This document shows positions 1 to 9,102 of a DNA stretch of 40,825 nucleotides, one piece after another. Origin of the DNA: Oscillospiraceae bacterium (GTDB lineage Bacteria > Bacillota > Clostridia > Oscillospirales > Oscillospiraceae); NCBI GenBank assembly GCA_020025295.1, contig JAHHSJ010000011.1, forward strand, positions 1-40,825, in the 5' to 3' direction. The position numbers and the translations under genes are program-made. The notes beneath the pieces are model-generated. The model searched no databases, was not told where the DNA came from, and worked only from the letters and a program-made list of their open reading frames with translations. Numbering within the stretch: the stretch's first letter is position 1; the number at the start of each line of letters is the position of its first letter.

Positions 1-2
1 GC

Positions 3-92
3 GGCCGTCTGGGCGAATATAAGTACTACGATATGGATGCGGTGATTGCATCTGCGCTGGCTCTGACGGAGAAGGAGCTTTCCAATCTGTAA
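3..92 (+). CDS. glf: UDP-galactopyranose mutase, C-terminal fragment
   Basis: The reading frame is open from the window edge and ends at a TAA at 90-92, giving about 29 residues. The tail GRLGEYKYYDMDAVIASAL matches the conserved C-terminus of bacterial UDP-galactopyranose mutases (Glf), the flavoenzyme that converts UDP-galactopyranose to UDP-galactofuranose for surface glycans. The call rests on this short motif, but the motif is distinctive. The gene converges on the polysaccharide operon that follows, which suggests the glycan locus continues to the left of the window and that the polymer may contain galactofuranose (inference). Confidence 0.75.
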   Translation, partial: GRLGEYKYYDMDAVIASALALTEKELSNL

Positions 93-140
93 TCGTCTCA
101 CACGCTTGCAAGTTCATAGATACCCGCTTTTAATTTTCGA

Positions 141-183
141 GCCATTTCGGTACCCCTGTTCCGGCACCGAAATGGCTTATTTT
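141..183 (+). terminator. Rho-independent terminator of glf
   Basis: An 11-bp perfect stem (GCCATTTCGGT at 141-151 with ACCGAAATGGC at 166-176) is followed by TTATTTT. It lies about 50 bp after the glf stop codon. Confidence 0.85.
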
Positions 184-218
184 CTCTCCATAGTCCTCTC
201 CTTCTTGATATTATAGTA

Positions 219-255
219 AAAGAAGGCAGTCATTGTTATAATGACTGCCTTCTTT
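219..255. terminator. Bidirectional terminator between glf and the polysaccharide operon
   Basis: A perfect 16-bp stem (AAAGAAGGCAGTCATT at 219-234 with its complement at 240-255) has a 5-nt loop and A/T-rich flanks on both sides. On the minus strand it lies about 48 bp past the flippase stop codon and should end the long polysaccharide transcript. Confidence 0.85.
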
Positions 256-302
256 ATCTTTGCAAAATTCGCTCAACGAATTTGGTCATGGTGCCTTTCA
301 TT

Positions 303-1715
303 TTACAGAATCTTCTTTATCTGAGAGAGGACCGCAACAACCTCTTTTTTGTATAACACCATAATCAGAGCAAACAGGACACACTGATGGCCGAGGAAAA
401 AACGATCTACACCAATAGTGATCAGTGCAAACGCTTGGATCACCAGCAAAATATAAGCTGCAATATCCCGCTTAATATGGATATCCATCTCAATACCCAC
501 ATATTTTTTCAATTCTCGAATTCGAAGAATCCACATCAGGAAGTAAGATAATGCCGTTGCAAAGACTGCTCCAAGTACACCCCAAAACTGTATTAACACA
601 AGATTTAATCCTGCATTAACCGCAGCTGTAATTGTAGATGTTATAGCAAAGGTTCCAGTCTTTTTTTTCGCTGCCAATAGCCCTCCAATATACGCAGACA
701 TTCCAGAAAACACGGTTCCTATCAGGAGAAAGGGGGAATATCTCCATGCTGCAAAAAAGTCATTGGCAAACAAAAAGGAAGCCAGCGGTTTATCCAGCAC
801 AATAAGTGCCGAGCACATGCATACCAGCAGAAAGTTATACACATTGTAGGTGTTTGAAAAGAATCCATCTGAATCTTTCTCATCAAAATCTTTGACAGCT
901 GACAGTGTCCACGCCTGACCAAAGATTCCCTGAACAATATTAATAATAGACGGGATTTTGTATCCGACAGAGAGAATACCATTTTCCGATATTCCACAGA
1001 ACCAGGTTACGATATATGTATCTAACGCACTACTTGTCCACCACACAATCGCATTTGCTACCATGGGCGTACTGTATTTGACCATCTCTCTTCTAATGGG
1101 GTCTTTACGAGGAACCAGTCTTAAATACCTATGAATATCTATTTTGAACAACAGATAAATCACTTGTGCAGAAATTCCAAGAATAGATGCAACAAAATAG
1201 CCGATCAAACCGAACTTAAAAACAACCAAAAAGAGAAGGTTGGACGCAATCATCACCGCTGTAGACAAAACGCTACCTATCGAAATATCTCTAATTTGAT
1301 TTGTTCCTCTTGCAAAATAAACCAAAATTCCAGACAATGCGTTTAGACCATATAGAAGGACAAAGAAAGAAGCGTAGTCCTTTAAGATTTTTATAAACCC
1401 AAAGTAGTAGTTTATTCCCGTAAACGCCAACAATATAAGCGTACTGAGAATCACATAGTAAAGACCCGTTGAGAAAACTTTATCTCTTTCTGAGTCTTCC
1501 TCTACCGAAAATCGAAGCACTGCTTCCTGTATATCCACCGTAAGCAACGGAATCAAAGGACCAATGGTTGCATTTAAGATGTCATAGGTTCCGTAATCCG
1601 CCGTTGACAGCACATGTGTGTAAAGCGGAACCATAAAAAAGCTCATCAATTTTGTTGCAAAATTACTTAGAGTTAATAAGCCTATATTTTTAAGCAAAAA
1701 CCTATATTTTGTCAT
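303..1715 (-). CDS. Wzx-type polysaccharide flippase (MOP superfamily)
   Basis: A 470-aa, highly hydrophobic protein with about 12-14 predicted membrane segments. It starts with the N-terminal pattern typical of oligosaccharide flippases (a short basic tail, then KNIGLLTLSNFATKLMSFF). Members of this family move undecaprenyl-linked repeat units across the cytoplasmic membrane before Wzy polymerisation. Length and hydrophobic profile fit the family; individual sugars cannot be read from a flippase. It is the last gene of the minus-strand glycan operon, 70 bp after the GT4 gene and before a strong terminator. The ribosome binding site before ATG at 1715 is weak, so a slightly different start is possible. 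Base composition is clearly more AT-rich than the housekeeping genes. Confidence 0.85.
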   Translation of the reverse strand: MTKYRFLLKNIGLLTLSNFATKLMSFFMVPLYTHVLSTADYGTYDILNATIGPLIPLLTVDIQEAVLRFSVEEDSERDKVFSTGLYYVILSTLILLAFTGINYYFGFIKILKDYASFFVLLYGLNALSGILVYFARGTNQIRDISIGSVLSTAVMIASNLLFLVVFKFGLIGYFVASILGISAQVIYLLFKIDIHRYLRLVPRKDPIRREMVKYSTPMVANAIVWWTSSALDTYIVTWFCGISENGILSVGYKIPSIINIVQGIFGQAWTLSAVKDFDEKDSDGFFSNTYNVYNFLLVCMCSALIVLDKPLASFLFANDFFAAWRYSPFLLIGTVFSGMSAYIGGLLAAKKKTGTFAITSTITAAVNAGLNLVLIQFWGVLGAVFATALSYFLMWILRIRELKKYVGIEMDIHIKRDIAAYILLVIQAFALITIGVDRFFLGHQCVLFALIMVLYKKEVVAVLSQIKKIL

Positions 1716-1785
1716 TTGTTCATTTCTGAATCTTGTATTGAGATATCATGGTTGTTCTTCTTACAAGATTCATGTGCCCCCCATT

Positions 1786-3021
1786 TCATTTCTTAAAATC
1801 TCGGACAATCATTTGGTAATTATCATTCAAGATTTGAATCAATTGTTCCGGATTATGCCTTTCTCGTGCACAACAGATTTCATTTTCGGATAGCTTCTCC
1901 AGTTTTTCCTGATCTCCGCACAGATCCATAATAAGAAACGCTAAAGCGTAAGGCTCGCTATAAGGGTACAACATTCCGGTCTTTCCATCTTCCACCAAGC
2001 TGGGAATACCGCCCACATTCGCCGCAATAACAGGGCAGCCGATAAGCTGGGCCTCACAGAGAGAATTGGGTGAATTATCAATAATTGCCGGATGGATATA
2101 CATCAAAGACTCTGCCAGCTCTTTGGCCACAGATGATGCATCGATCATACCCAGTAGATTGATGTTATAGTCCTCATGACGAATGCCAGTTTTCACTTCT
2201 GCCAAATGAAATGTCCCAAGATTGCCCGCAACATTCCATTGGAAATCAAAAGAAAACTGCTCTTTTAGGATTTTTGCAGTTCTGAGAATCATCTCATTTC
2301 CCTTAAGCATTCCTGCCTGTGTGATTGTAACGAGCTTGTGGTCGCCTTTCATCTTCCATCTCGTACTTGAGTCATAAATTTCAGGTCGCAAGGCTTCAGG
2401 ACAGTAGAAATACTTCGCATCAGGGCTGAAGTATCTTACAATATCCCTATCCCATTTTGTTCTTCCCATAAAATAGTGATTCGACGCCATTACCCGTTTT
2501 TCCGCTTCCAAATGAGCTTTATCTTTTTTATGATTCGTTAACGAAGTAAACGCCACTTTCGGACTATAATGGCTGCAACGGATATATTCGCGTTCAGAAA
2601 AAGCAATTGCGCTGGATTCGCTATATATATTGGAAAATCCTTGCATATGAATCACAACAGGAACATCCACACTCTCGGCAATCCGACCAAAGGGCCACTC
2701 AGAACCAAAACACTGAATAATATCCGGTCGAAAATCCTCAATGATCGCAAGCATTTTGGGTTTCATTCGATTCCACTTAAAATCTGTATCTCTCTTTTCA
2801 ATCAACCGATCTTTAATGGTATTTGAAATCTCAATCGGATAGTAAGTGACATTATCATTATCTTTGCATACCTTAAACCGACTGTCCGGATATTCAAACG
2901 CAATTCCAAATTCGGTTTCAGGACTATATTTAGTCACTGCCCGTTCCAAAGATGCAATCCAGCCTCCATATTTTTTCTCATCAAACAAAGACGGTGTAAC
3001 CGAAAACCACAACGCTCTCAT
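1786..3021 (-). CDS. Glycosyltransferase family 4 (GT-B fold)
   Basis: A 411-aa soluble protein. The C-terminal half carries the nucleotide-sugar binding region of GT4 enzymes: around residues 320-355 there is NSLCEAQLIGCPVIAANVGG followed by PSLVEDGKTGMLYPYSEP, with the E(x7)E type motif and the conserved glycine pair. The middle part has KLVTITQAGMLKGNEMILR, typical of the inter-domain region of GT-B enzymes. It should add one sugar to the lipid-linked repeat unit at the cytoplasmic face. Donor and linkage cannot be told. GAGGAG sits just upstream of the ATG. The next operon gene upstream ends only 19 bp before this start. Confidence 0.85.
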   Translation of the reverse strand: MRALWFSVTPSLFDEKKYGGWIASLERAVTKYSPETEFGIAFEYPDSRFKVCKDNDNVTYYPIEISNTIKDRLIEKRDTDFKWNRMKPKMLAIIEDFRPDIIQCFGSEWPFGRIAESVDVPVVIHMQGFSNIYSESSAIAFSEREYIRCSHYSPKVAFTSLTNHKKDKAHLEAEKRVMASNHYFMGRTKWDRDIVRYFSPDAKYFYCPEALRPEIYDSSTRWKMKGDHKLVTITQAGMLKGNEMILRTAKILKEQFSFDFQWNVAGNLGTFHLAEVKTGIRHEDYNINLLGMIDASSVAKELAESLMYIHPAIIDNSPNSLCEAQLIGCPVIAANVGGIPSLVEDGKTGMLYPYSEPYALAFLIMDLCGDQEKLEKLSENEICCARERHNPEQLIQILNDNYQMIVRDFKK

Positions 3022-3040
3022 CGTATTTTCTCCTCACAAC

Positions 3041-3991
3041 TTAGTAATGATGGTATAAATGTCCATAAAAAGTCTCTTGTTTACCCTTATTTTCCACAAA
3101 ATCATATTTGTAATTTGCGTTAAGAAGAAATGTATCTTCTGTTATTGTATCCCATATTAACCGATCAAAAGGTTCATTTCCACTCTCGTTTATAAAATTA
3201 TATCTGCTATTATTCAACGGAACCCGATCTACTTTCGCTTTGACTGCAGGTATATTCTCATACGCAATTGCAATCAGCGCATCAATGAAAAAGTAACTTG
3301 GTACAAAATCGTAATCTAGGAAAAAGTTGTCATACATCTCTTTAACAAAAGAAAATAAAATTTGACCTTTCTCTGCGGCCAAAAATCCTGTGGTCCATAG
3401 CCCTTTGCATACATGCCAGTCTGAAAACAAACCATGTCTAATCGTATAAAACGAATACTGGCTTACAAAATCTAGCCCTTTCATAGGATAGAAATTGCAA
3501 TCAATATAAATACCACCGTATTGCTCCAAAAGTAACACGCGAAGATAGTCGGAAATATGCGTCATGGAGAGTTTCTGCATCTGAATAAGCTCCATAATGT
3601 AATCTGGAATTTTGACAAACTCCATATAGTTATCTCTACTTACGACGCTCACCTCATAATCCGGCATCATCTGCTTTATGTGCTTAATATTTTGGACGAT
3701 TCTCGGGGGTGTACTCTCATCAATCCCTTGCCACCAAATCATCCATACGCATTTTTTATTCTGAACCACACGATGCACCTTGTTCTGGTTCTGATATTTC
3801 TGTAGTACAAGTGAATACTTCTTGACTAATACACTTTTTAGCCTGTTGTACTGCATCGTATGAAGTGATTGATTTTTCTTAAACAGAAAGCTTTTTAAGA
3901 AAAAAAGTACGGCAAGCTGGACATCAAAACGAAGCAATAGCCTAACGAATAACACGGTATTACTCTTCAGTGTTTGAAGCTTCTTTTTCAT
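3041..3991 (-). CDS. Capsular polysaccharide synthesis glycosyltransferase (Caps_synth/GT32-like)
   Basis: A 316-aa protein with the Caps_synth (PF05704-like) layout: an N-terminal hydrophobic or amphipathic stretch, then VWMIWWQGIDESTPPRIV (about residues 87-104), then SDYLRVLLLEQYGGIYIDCN with the family glycine pair and acidic residue. The usual DxD of GT32 sugar transferases is D-C-N here, so metal binding may differ. It is a paralogue of the protein encoded at 9103-10050, with the same order of blocks but different detail. It is predicted to act on a lipid-linked intermediate at the membrane. AAGGA precedes the ATG. Donor sugar unknown. Confidence 0.75.
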   Translation of the reverse strand: MKKKLQTLKSNTVLFVRLLLRFDVQLAVLFFLKSFLFKKNQSLHTMQYNRLKSVLVKKYSLVLQKYQNQNKVHRVVQNKKCVWMIWWQGIDESTPPRIVQNIKHIKQMMPDYEVSVVSRDNYMEFVKIPDYIMELIQMQKLSMTHISDYLRVLLLEQYGGIYIDCNFYPMKGLDFVSQYSFYTIRHGLFSDWHVCKGLWTTGFLAAEKGQILFSFVKEMYDNFFLDYDFVPSYFFIDALIAIAYENIPAVKAKVDRVPLNNSRYNFINESGNEPFDRLIWDTITEDTFLLNANYKYDFVENKGKQETFYGHLYHHY

Positions 3992-4018
3992 TCTGTTTTC
4001 CTTCCCGGCGAGCTCATT

Positions 4019-4657
4019 TCATCGGTCATGTTCTTCTCTAGATGGGAACGCAGCTAAAATTTCAGGTAGATTATCACTTGTCACACGAGCACTAAGGAGT
4101 GCAATCTGTTCCTCCGTATAGGCATTTGCATCTAGATCAATGGTCTTTAGTTTATTGATAATTTCCTCCGGAAACCGATATTTAATTACTCGAGCAGGAT
4201 TCCCTGCTACAACGGCATATGGTGGAATATCATGTGTCACGATGCTCCCTGTTCCAATGACAGAACCTTTTCCAATTCTGACTCCAGACAAAACCCACAC
4301 TGCATCGCCAATCCACACATCATCTTCTACCACAATCGGACCTTTAGATGTTGCTTCTGCAGTACCAAATGGAAATGTAGATAAGCATTCATAATCATGT
4401 CCACCACCCAGCAAAAACTCGCATCTGCCCAAAGAACAATTGGATCCAATCTCCAGCCTCTCGCATTTTCCCATGGTATAATTGACATTAATCTTGCCAT
4501 AACTGCGTTTCCCAACTGTAATTCCGCCATTTCTCACAAACCGGGCCGCCTCTATGTTGCTAATAGAACCAATCCATGTGGAATTGTGGCGATTGTGTTT
4601 TCGCCAATATCTTTTAACTCGATAGTTCTCAATTCGAAATTTAATTGAAGACAGCAT
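4019..4657 (-). CDS. Left-handed beta-helix acyltransferase (CatB/LbH-XAT-like)
   Basis: A 212-aa hexapeptide-repeat protein. The repeats are visible from about residue 65 to 160 (isoleucine/valine every sixth position), including the block VEDDVWIGDAVWVLSGVRIG and then GSIVTHDIPPYAVVAGNPAR, the classic end of O-acetyltransferases using acetyl-CoA. The histidine in GGGHDYEC is placed where the catalytic His of the family lies. It probably O-acetylates a sugar of the repeat unit. The frame extends upstream to 4726, but ATG at 4657 is preceded by AAAGGAAAAGG and avoids a long overlap with the polymerase gene, so it is preferred. Confidence 0.85.
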   Translation of the reverse strand: MLSSIKFRIENYRVKRYWRKHNRHNSTWIGSISNIEAARFVRNGGITVGKRSYGKINVNYTMGKCERLEIGSNCSLGRCEFLLGGGHDYECLSTFPFGTAEATSKGPIVVEDDVWIGDAVWVLSGVRIGKGSVIGTGSIVTHDIPPYAVVAGNPARVIKYRFPEEIINKLKTIDLDANAYTEEQIALLSARVTSDNLPEILAAFPSREEHDR

Positions 4658-4680
4658 CTTGTCCGATACCTTTTCCTTTC

Positions 4681-6027
4681 TTACTTGATTCTGCCAAATT
4701 TCAGCTTGGCATGGTCCAAGTAACATCCATACACTTTTCCTGTTTCTGCAGCCTTCCTATAATATCTGGAGGTTTTTATAAAATAGAATACTACCATAAA
4801 ATACAGAGAAATTTTCAAACCGGGTAATGACGAGGCCGTATAGGTCACCCAATATGCCAAAGCAAAAAACATCAAAGGATTGCTCTTACACCGATACGGA
4901 ACAATCACAATGGAGTAAATCATAAAAACGATATATGCAAGAATACCCAATGATCCATACTGCACCGTAACAGAAAGCCAAACACTCTCCATCCCGTACA
5001 GCATAACATATACCTCTTTAGGCAACACTTGTGCAAATTTCACGCCTAACCCGGTCAGAGGTGACATTTTCAACAACTGCAACGCCTGTTTCATTTGCAA
5101 AATTCGCATCTCAAAGCTACTGCCAGAAACCTTTTCTGCTGCATTTTCATTGAACATAGATGCCAAAATCACAAAATTATCTTTTATCAACGGGAAAAGC
5201 ACGACCAGTGCACCTATCCCGCATAGCGCAAACACATAAAGTCGCTTCTTTTTGAAGTTCACAAGGGACAGTGCTGCAATCATGTAAAACAGCAACGGGG
5301 ATCTCATCTTTGTAAGAATGACGCAAGGAATGCACAGAAAAGCCGTCAAAAGTGCCAGCTTTTTTAACTTTACTTTATCCTTTTGGTTAATCCACAGCCA
5401 AAAAGTAAACACTGAATAGATACTCCAGTTGATGCCTGCTCCAATGGGATGCTCAAAAATCGACTGAATTCTGTATCCTCTGCCTTCGGTGGAATACTGA
5501 CCCAAAAACATCTTACTCTCATCCTGAATCAGCGTAGCTTCATACATAACCAGAGGATTTGACTGGATTATATACTCCACAAGACCGTACACACAAGAAA
5601 TAAACACGACAATTGTAATGCTTTTGTATAGCCGCGCATAATCCTCCTTTGTTTCCAGCGTTTCCCACATCATCCATATCAGAAGGACTTCTTCTGATAT
5701 CGTTTTGATTAGGAATGTAATCTCTGCCTTGAAGCCCGCAAGTGCAAACAAGGCGGATAATGTCCAACTGATTACAAGCAACAAGAACGGTGCTCGAAAC
5801 AGGAATTTCGTGTGTGCAAACTGATACTTGTTATGTTTACTGACGAAAAGCAAGATATACATTAGGGTAAGAAACATTTCTACCGTGAGAAGTGGAATTC
5901 CCGGAAGAGATATAAGAGTTATATTTGTTACCAAAAACAGCTTATAGGTCAAATACAGAATAAAGCTTTTTTTGAAGTCAACAAAACTGTAAACCAAAAT
6001 GCATAATCCAACAAGTGCAAAAACCAT
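4681..6027 (-). CDS. O-antigen ligase/polymerase-like membrane protein (Wzy candidate)
   Basis: A 448-aa polytopic membrane protein with about 10-12 hydrophobic segments and a larger extracytoplasmic loop in the C-terminal half, containing LLKMSPLTGLGVKFAQVLPK. That resembles the Wzy_C/O-antigen ligase region, where a conserved G-x-G follows short amphipathic helices. In a Wzx-containing cluster the natural role is polymerisation of repeat units outside the membrane. Wzy proteins have very low sequence conservation, so the call rests on topology and neighbourhood. ATG at 6027 follows GGGGAGAGAAT and is chosen over a GTG at 6048 without a good ribosome binding site. Confidence 0.75.
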   Translation of the reverse strand: MVFALVGLCILVYSFVDFKKSFILYLTYKLFLVTNITLISLPGIPLLTVEMFLTLMYILLFVSKHNKYQFAHTKFLFRAPFLLLVISWTLSALFALAGFKAEITFLIKTISEEVLLIWMMWETLETKEDYARLYKSITIVVFISCVYGLVEYIIQSNPLVMYEATLIQDESKMFLGQYSTEGRGYRIQSIFEHPIGAGINWSIYSVFTFWLWINQKDKVKLKKLALLTAFLCIPCVILTKMRSPLLFYMIAALSLVNFKKKRLYVFALCGIGALVVLFPLIKDNFVILASMFNENAAEKVSGSSFEMRILQMKQALQLLKMSPLTGLGVKFAQVLPKEVYVMLYGMESVWLSVTVQYGSLGILAYIVFMIYSIVIVPYRCKSNPLMFFALAYWVTYTASSLPGLKISLYFMVVFYFIKTSRYYRKAAETGKVYGCYLDHAKLKFGRIK

Positions 6028-6150
6028 ATTCTCTCCCCATCCAATCACTTAAGTCTTTTGCTCCCGATATAGCCCTTGGATTCAAAAACGAAGTTCCGTC
6101 ATTCTCTCTTAGTTATCCATGCAATATAAACCTGTCCTTTTCACCGTATG

Positions 6151-7056
6151 TTACCGATTTCCAAGCAAAATAGAAAGGCGCAATTTTATTCCCATATTTT
6201 TGCTTACATACCTGGTTTTCCGGGATGCAGCTAATTTCATTCTGGTCCACAGCGAAGTTTTGTAGCCGGCAACTACAGCCAACCATTCTTTCTGCTCTGT
6301 TCCCATCAGTTCTGCAAACTGACGCAAAATTGTTTGCGCCTGTTTTGCGACTCCCACCGGCTCTTGATATCTGATATCCCGGATACGAGCCTTTACGGTT
6401 TCCCAGCGACTTGCGGGAACGCCAACCACATTATTCTCGTGCTGCCGGTACTTCATATGTGCATTGGGATCATATACAATTCTTCCATCCACTGCGGCGC
6501 AAACAACTGCGAAGTAGAAATCATGCAAGACAATCTCACTTGGAATGCCACCTTCACAGACAAGATTTCTCAAAGCCTGGTTAAAGATCATCGTACAGCC
6601 CAGAATACCACCGGCACAGGTCAGCGTTTCAAAATCAGTACGAGGCAATGAACGATACACATTTCTACCCAATGACTGCAGCTTGCTATCCACAAGTTCG
6701 GCATTGGCGCAATATAGTGCTGGTCCCGCTTCCTTTTCCAACGCAAGCAGACCCGCTTTTATCTTGTCCGGCATCCAGTAATCATCCTGATCTGCAAATG
6801 CATAGAAATCGTACTCCGGGCAATGCTGTACTAAATGCAGGAAACTACGGGCAGGCCGCATATTTTCTCCCGTGTACCAGTGAAGCTTCTGTTGATTAGC
6901 ATACTCATGCAGAATCTGCTTCGTCTGGTCGGACGATCCATCATCTCGCACCCAAAGATCCAGTTCAAACTCGCCTTCCTGCTCCAAAATCGAGTTAATC
7001 TGCTCGCGGATATATTTTTCACCATTATAGGCCGACATAAGAACCGCAATTCTCAT
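6151..7056 (-). CDS. Glycosyltransferase family 2 (GT-A, rhamnosyltransferase-like)
   Basis: A 301-aa GT2 enzyme. It begins MRIAVLMSAYNGEKYIREQI with the UDP-sugar binding strand, then LDLWVRDDGSSDQTKQIL (first acidic motif) and FYAFADQDDYWMPDKI (DxD-containing motif, near residues 87-102). The C-terminal block ILHDFYFAVVCAAVDGRIVY followed by KYRQHENNVVG is typical of the RgpB/RfbN-like rhamnosyltransferase group, so dTDP-rhamnose is a plausible donor (inference). It is cytoplasmic and membrane-associated. GAGGAG is present 9 bp before the ATG. It lies 65 bp after the acyltransferase gene in the same operon. Confidence 0.88.
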   Translation of the reverse strand: MRIAVLMSAYNGEKYIREQINSILEQEGEFELDLWVRDDGSSDQTKQILHEYANQQKLHWYTGENMRPARSFLHLVQHCPEYDFYAFADQDDYWMPDKIKAGLLALEKEAGPALYCANAELVDSKLQSLGRNVYRSLPRTDFETLTCAGGILGCTMIFNQALRNLVCEGGIPSEIVLHDFYFAVVCAAVDGRIVYDPNAHMKYRQHENNVVGVPASRWETVKARIRDIRYQEPVGVAKQAQTILRQFAELMGTEQKEWLAVVAGYKTSLWTRMKLAASRKTRYVSKNMGIKLRLSILLGNR

Positions 7057-7121
7057 TCAAAATGCTCCTCTAAGCTTTTCTTCTTCAATGTAGATTACTA
7101 AACAGCACTATCTAAATACCT

Positions 7122-8189
7122 TTAAGCTGTCTTTACTTTTCTGTTTTTGAACTGCTTCCCTATCCATTTGTAAGCTTCGATGCCAACAGTCAAAAATGAA
7201 ATCTCCAAAACAAATGCAAACAGGAACGATAGCCAGCCTCGTCCCAGCAGAGTCAGCACGCCGATTTTCTCCAACCCACGAAAAACAACCATTTGAGCAA
7301 GGTACATCTCCATGCTGATGCTACCAAAATAGTGGAATACGCAATTGTCCAGAATTTTTGTTTTTACCCCCATAAAGAAGCACAACAAAACGCTGAACGC
7401 CAGAATTGAAACCAGTGGAAATAATTCCACTTTTCCCCACAACAGCATTGAACTTTCCTTAAGTCCAGGCAGAAAGGTATATCCCGTAACCACAGCAACA
7501 CAAATAATAATCGATACAGCCTTATATTTCTGTACCCATGCAGTAATCTGATCCCTGTAAAGGAAAATCAATCCACCGGCAAAAAAATATGGGGTGCAGA
7601 AAATAAAGGTATGCCGATGTGTAAAAGAGACTATAGGCGCAATGAACTTATCTGTAAAAAAGTAATGACTACACAGCAAATTGATCACAACTGAAACAAA
7701 AAATGCCATCCATGCTCTTCGCTTGTTTTTAATGAGAAAGCAAAAATACGGAAATAGCATATAAAACAAGAAGATCACGCCAAGCGTCCAGCTGACCCCC
7801 AAAACATCAAGACTGTTATTTGGAAGAAGCCCAAATGCCATTGTGATTTCCATAAATCCCTCGTAGACTGCATCCATAGAATGTTCCACGATAACTGTAA
7901 AGACAACAAGGCAGGAAAAGAAAGGCAAATTTTTCTTGATACGCCGCATGTAGAAATCTTCTATACGAATCTCGTTATTCTGTATCCTGTCGTAATAGCC
8001 ACAGCACATACTAAACCCGCTCAGCATTAAAAACAGAATTACAAAATGGGTCCACGAAGGAATGACCGCATCATAAACCAGTCCGTGAATCTGGTAGTTA
8101 AAATTTGCACAGATGTGCATGGCGATAATTCCGAAGCAACACAGTGCCCGCAGTGCATCCAGATTCTCATAATTTTTTTTCTTAGACAT
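7122..8189 (-). CDS. Acyltransferase family 3 membrane protein
   Basis: A 355-aa protein with about 10 transmembrane segments. The N-terminus KNYENLDALRALCCFGIIAM is the hallmark of acyltransferase-3 enzymes (NodX/OafA/WecH type), with the following HICANF histidine in the position of the conserved catalytic His. These enzymes move acetyl or other acyl groups from the cytoplasm onto glycans outside the membrane. With the hexapeptide acyltransferase it gives this locus two independent acylation activities. AGAGGAG precedes the ATG. It may modify the finished or the lipid-linked polymer. Confidence 0.88.
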   Translation of the reverse strand: MSKKKNYENLDALRALCCFGIIAMHICANFNYQIHGLVYDAVIPSWTHFVILFLMLSGFSMCCGYYDRIQNNEIRIEDFYMRRIKKNLPFFSCLVVFTVIVEHSMDAVYEGFMEITMAFGLLPNNSLDVLGVSWTLGVIFLFYMLFPYFCFLIKNKRRAWMAFFVSVVINLLCSHYFFTDKFIAPIVSFTHRHTFIFCTPYFFAGGLIFLYRDQITAWVQKYKAVSIIICVAVVTGYTFLPGLKESSMLLWGKVELFPLVSILAFSVLLCFFMGVKTKILDNCVFHYFGSISMEMYLAQMVVFRGLEKIGVLTLLGRGWLSFLFAFVLEISFLTVGIEAYKWIGKQFKNRKVKTA

Positions 8190-8230
8190 AGCAAATCTCC
8201 TCTATTGTTATGACCCAATCCTGAATGTAA

Positions 8231-9088
8231 TTACTTTCTGTATGCGGCATAATAATGATGACCTATGCGATCCTTCTCCGGGGGCAGCTGCATATAGTCC
8301 CCATAAATATGCCGCAGCACTGCATCATAGGCTTTGGGAACCCGGAACTGATATTGTTCAAAGGGAACCAACACCAAATCGTCAAACCACTCTCGTTTAA
8401 AAATATCCTTTTCGCCGCCGCTTAGCCAAACCGCACAGCCAACATACTGGGCTTCATCATAAGACTTGACTCCCTCCAGCTTTGCAAGCTGTTTCTGGAA
8501 ATAACCCTTACCGATGCATTTCGACACCAGATAAGTTGGAAATTTCAGCGCTTTTTTCAGGGCAGTTGTGGTCGTTTCCATCGCAAAATGTTCTCTCGTT
8601 GCCTGATAGCACAAAGAAGACAGTAAATCTCCCTTCCGCCCAAACGAAACCGCCTCTTGCTTCGTATTTCCCAGACCGTCATATGGATAGATGTCAATAA
8701 AAACGCCCATTCCATAGGGCTTTTCATTTTCCATTTTAATCCCATAACGCTCATCGCTGACCCGTGCAATCATGTATGGATAGTCCTTACAGGACTTGGG
8801 GTCAAACACCTTCAGATTGGGATATTCCGCACGATGCTCATGCATGTAATTTAGAAACGCATCATAATCCTTGCGTGGCATCATAATATCCACATCATCA
8901 TCCCATGGAATATAACCCTGATGCCGAATAGCTCCAATCAGCGTACCATAAACCAGAGAATAGCGCCAGTTATGCGCTTCACACACTTCCGCAACCTGAT
9001 GCAGGATTTCCAGCGACACCTGCTGCACTTCTTTCATAGTAAGGGCTTCCATATATCTTCTCTCTTTCATAGCTTCGGCTTTTTGCAC
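8231..9088 (-). CDS. LicD family phosphotransferase-like protein
   Basis: A protein of up to 285 aa with the LicD/fukutin-related signature: YSLVYGTLIGAIRHQGYIPW followed by DDDVDIMMPRKDY (about residues 43-75), the nucleotidyltransferase-fold G-T-L-x-G and DDDxD metal-binding motif. Known LicD proteins transfer phosphocholine, or related phospho-alditol groups, from a CDP donor to surface glycans. No licABC choline genes are seen in the window, so the phospho-group is open. The start is uncertain: GTG at 9088 has AAGGA 10 bp upstream, whereas an ATG at 9052 would give a protein beginning MEALTM, which fits many homologues. The gene is 14 bp downstream of the previous transferase gene. Confidence 0.85.
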   Translation of the reverse strand: MQKAEAMKERRYMEALTMKEVQQVSLEILHQVAEVCEAHNWRYSLVYGTLIGAIRHQGYIPWDDDVDIMMPRKDYDAFLNYMHEHRAEYPNLKVFDPKSCKDYPYMIARVSDERYGIKMENEKPYGMGVFIDIYPYDGLGNTKQEAVSFGRKGDLLSSLCYQATREHFAMETTTTALKKALKFPTYLVSKCIGKGYFQKQLAKLEGVKSYDEAQYVGCAVWLSGGEKDIFKREWFDDLVLVPFEQYQFRVPKAYDAVLRHIYGDYMQLPPEKDRIGHHYYAAYRK

Positions 9089-9102
9089 CTGTTGAACATT
9101 CC

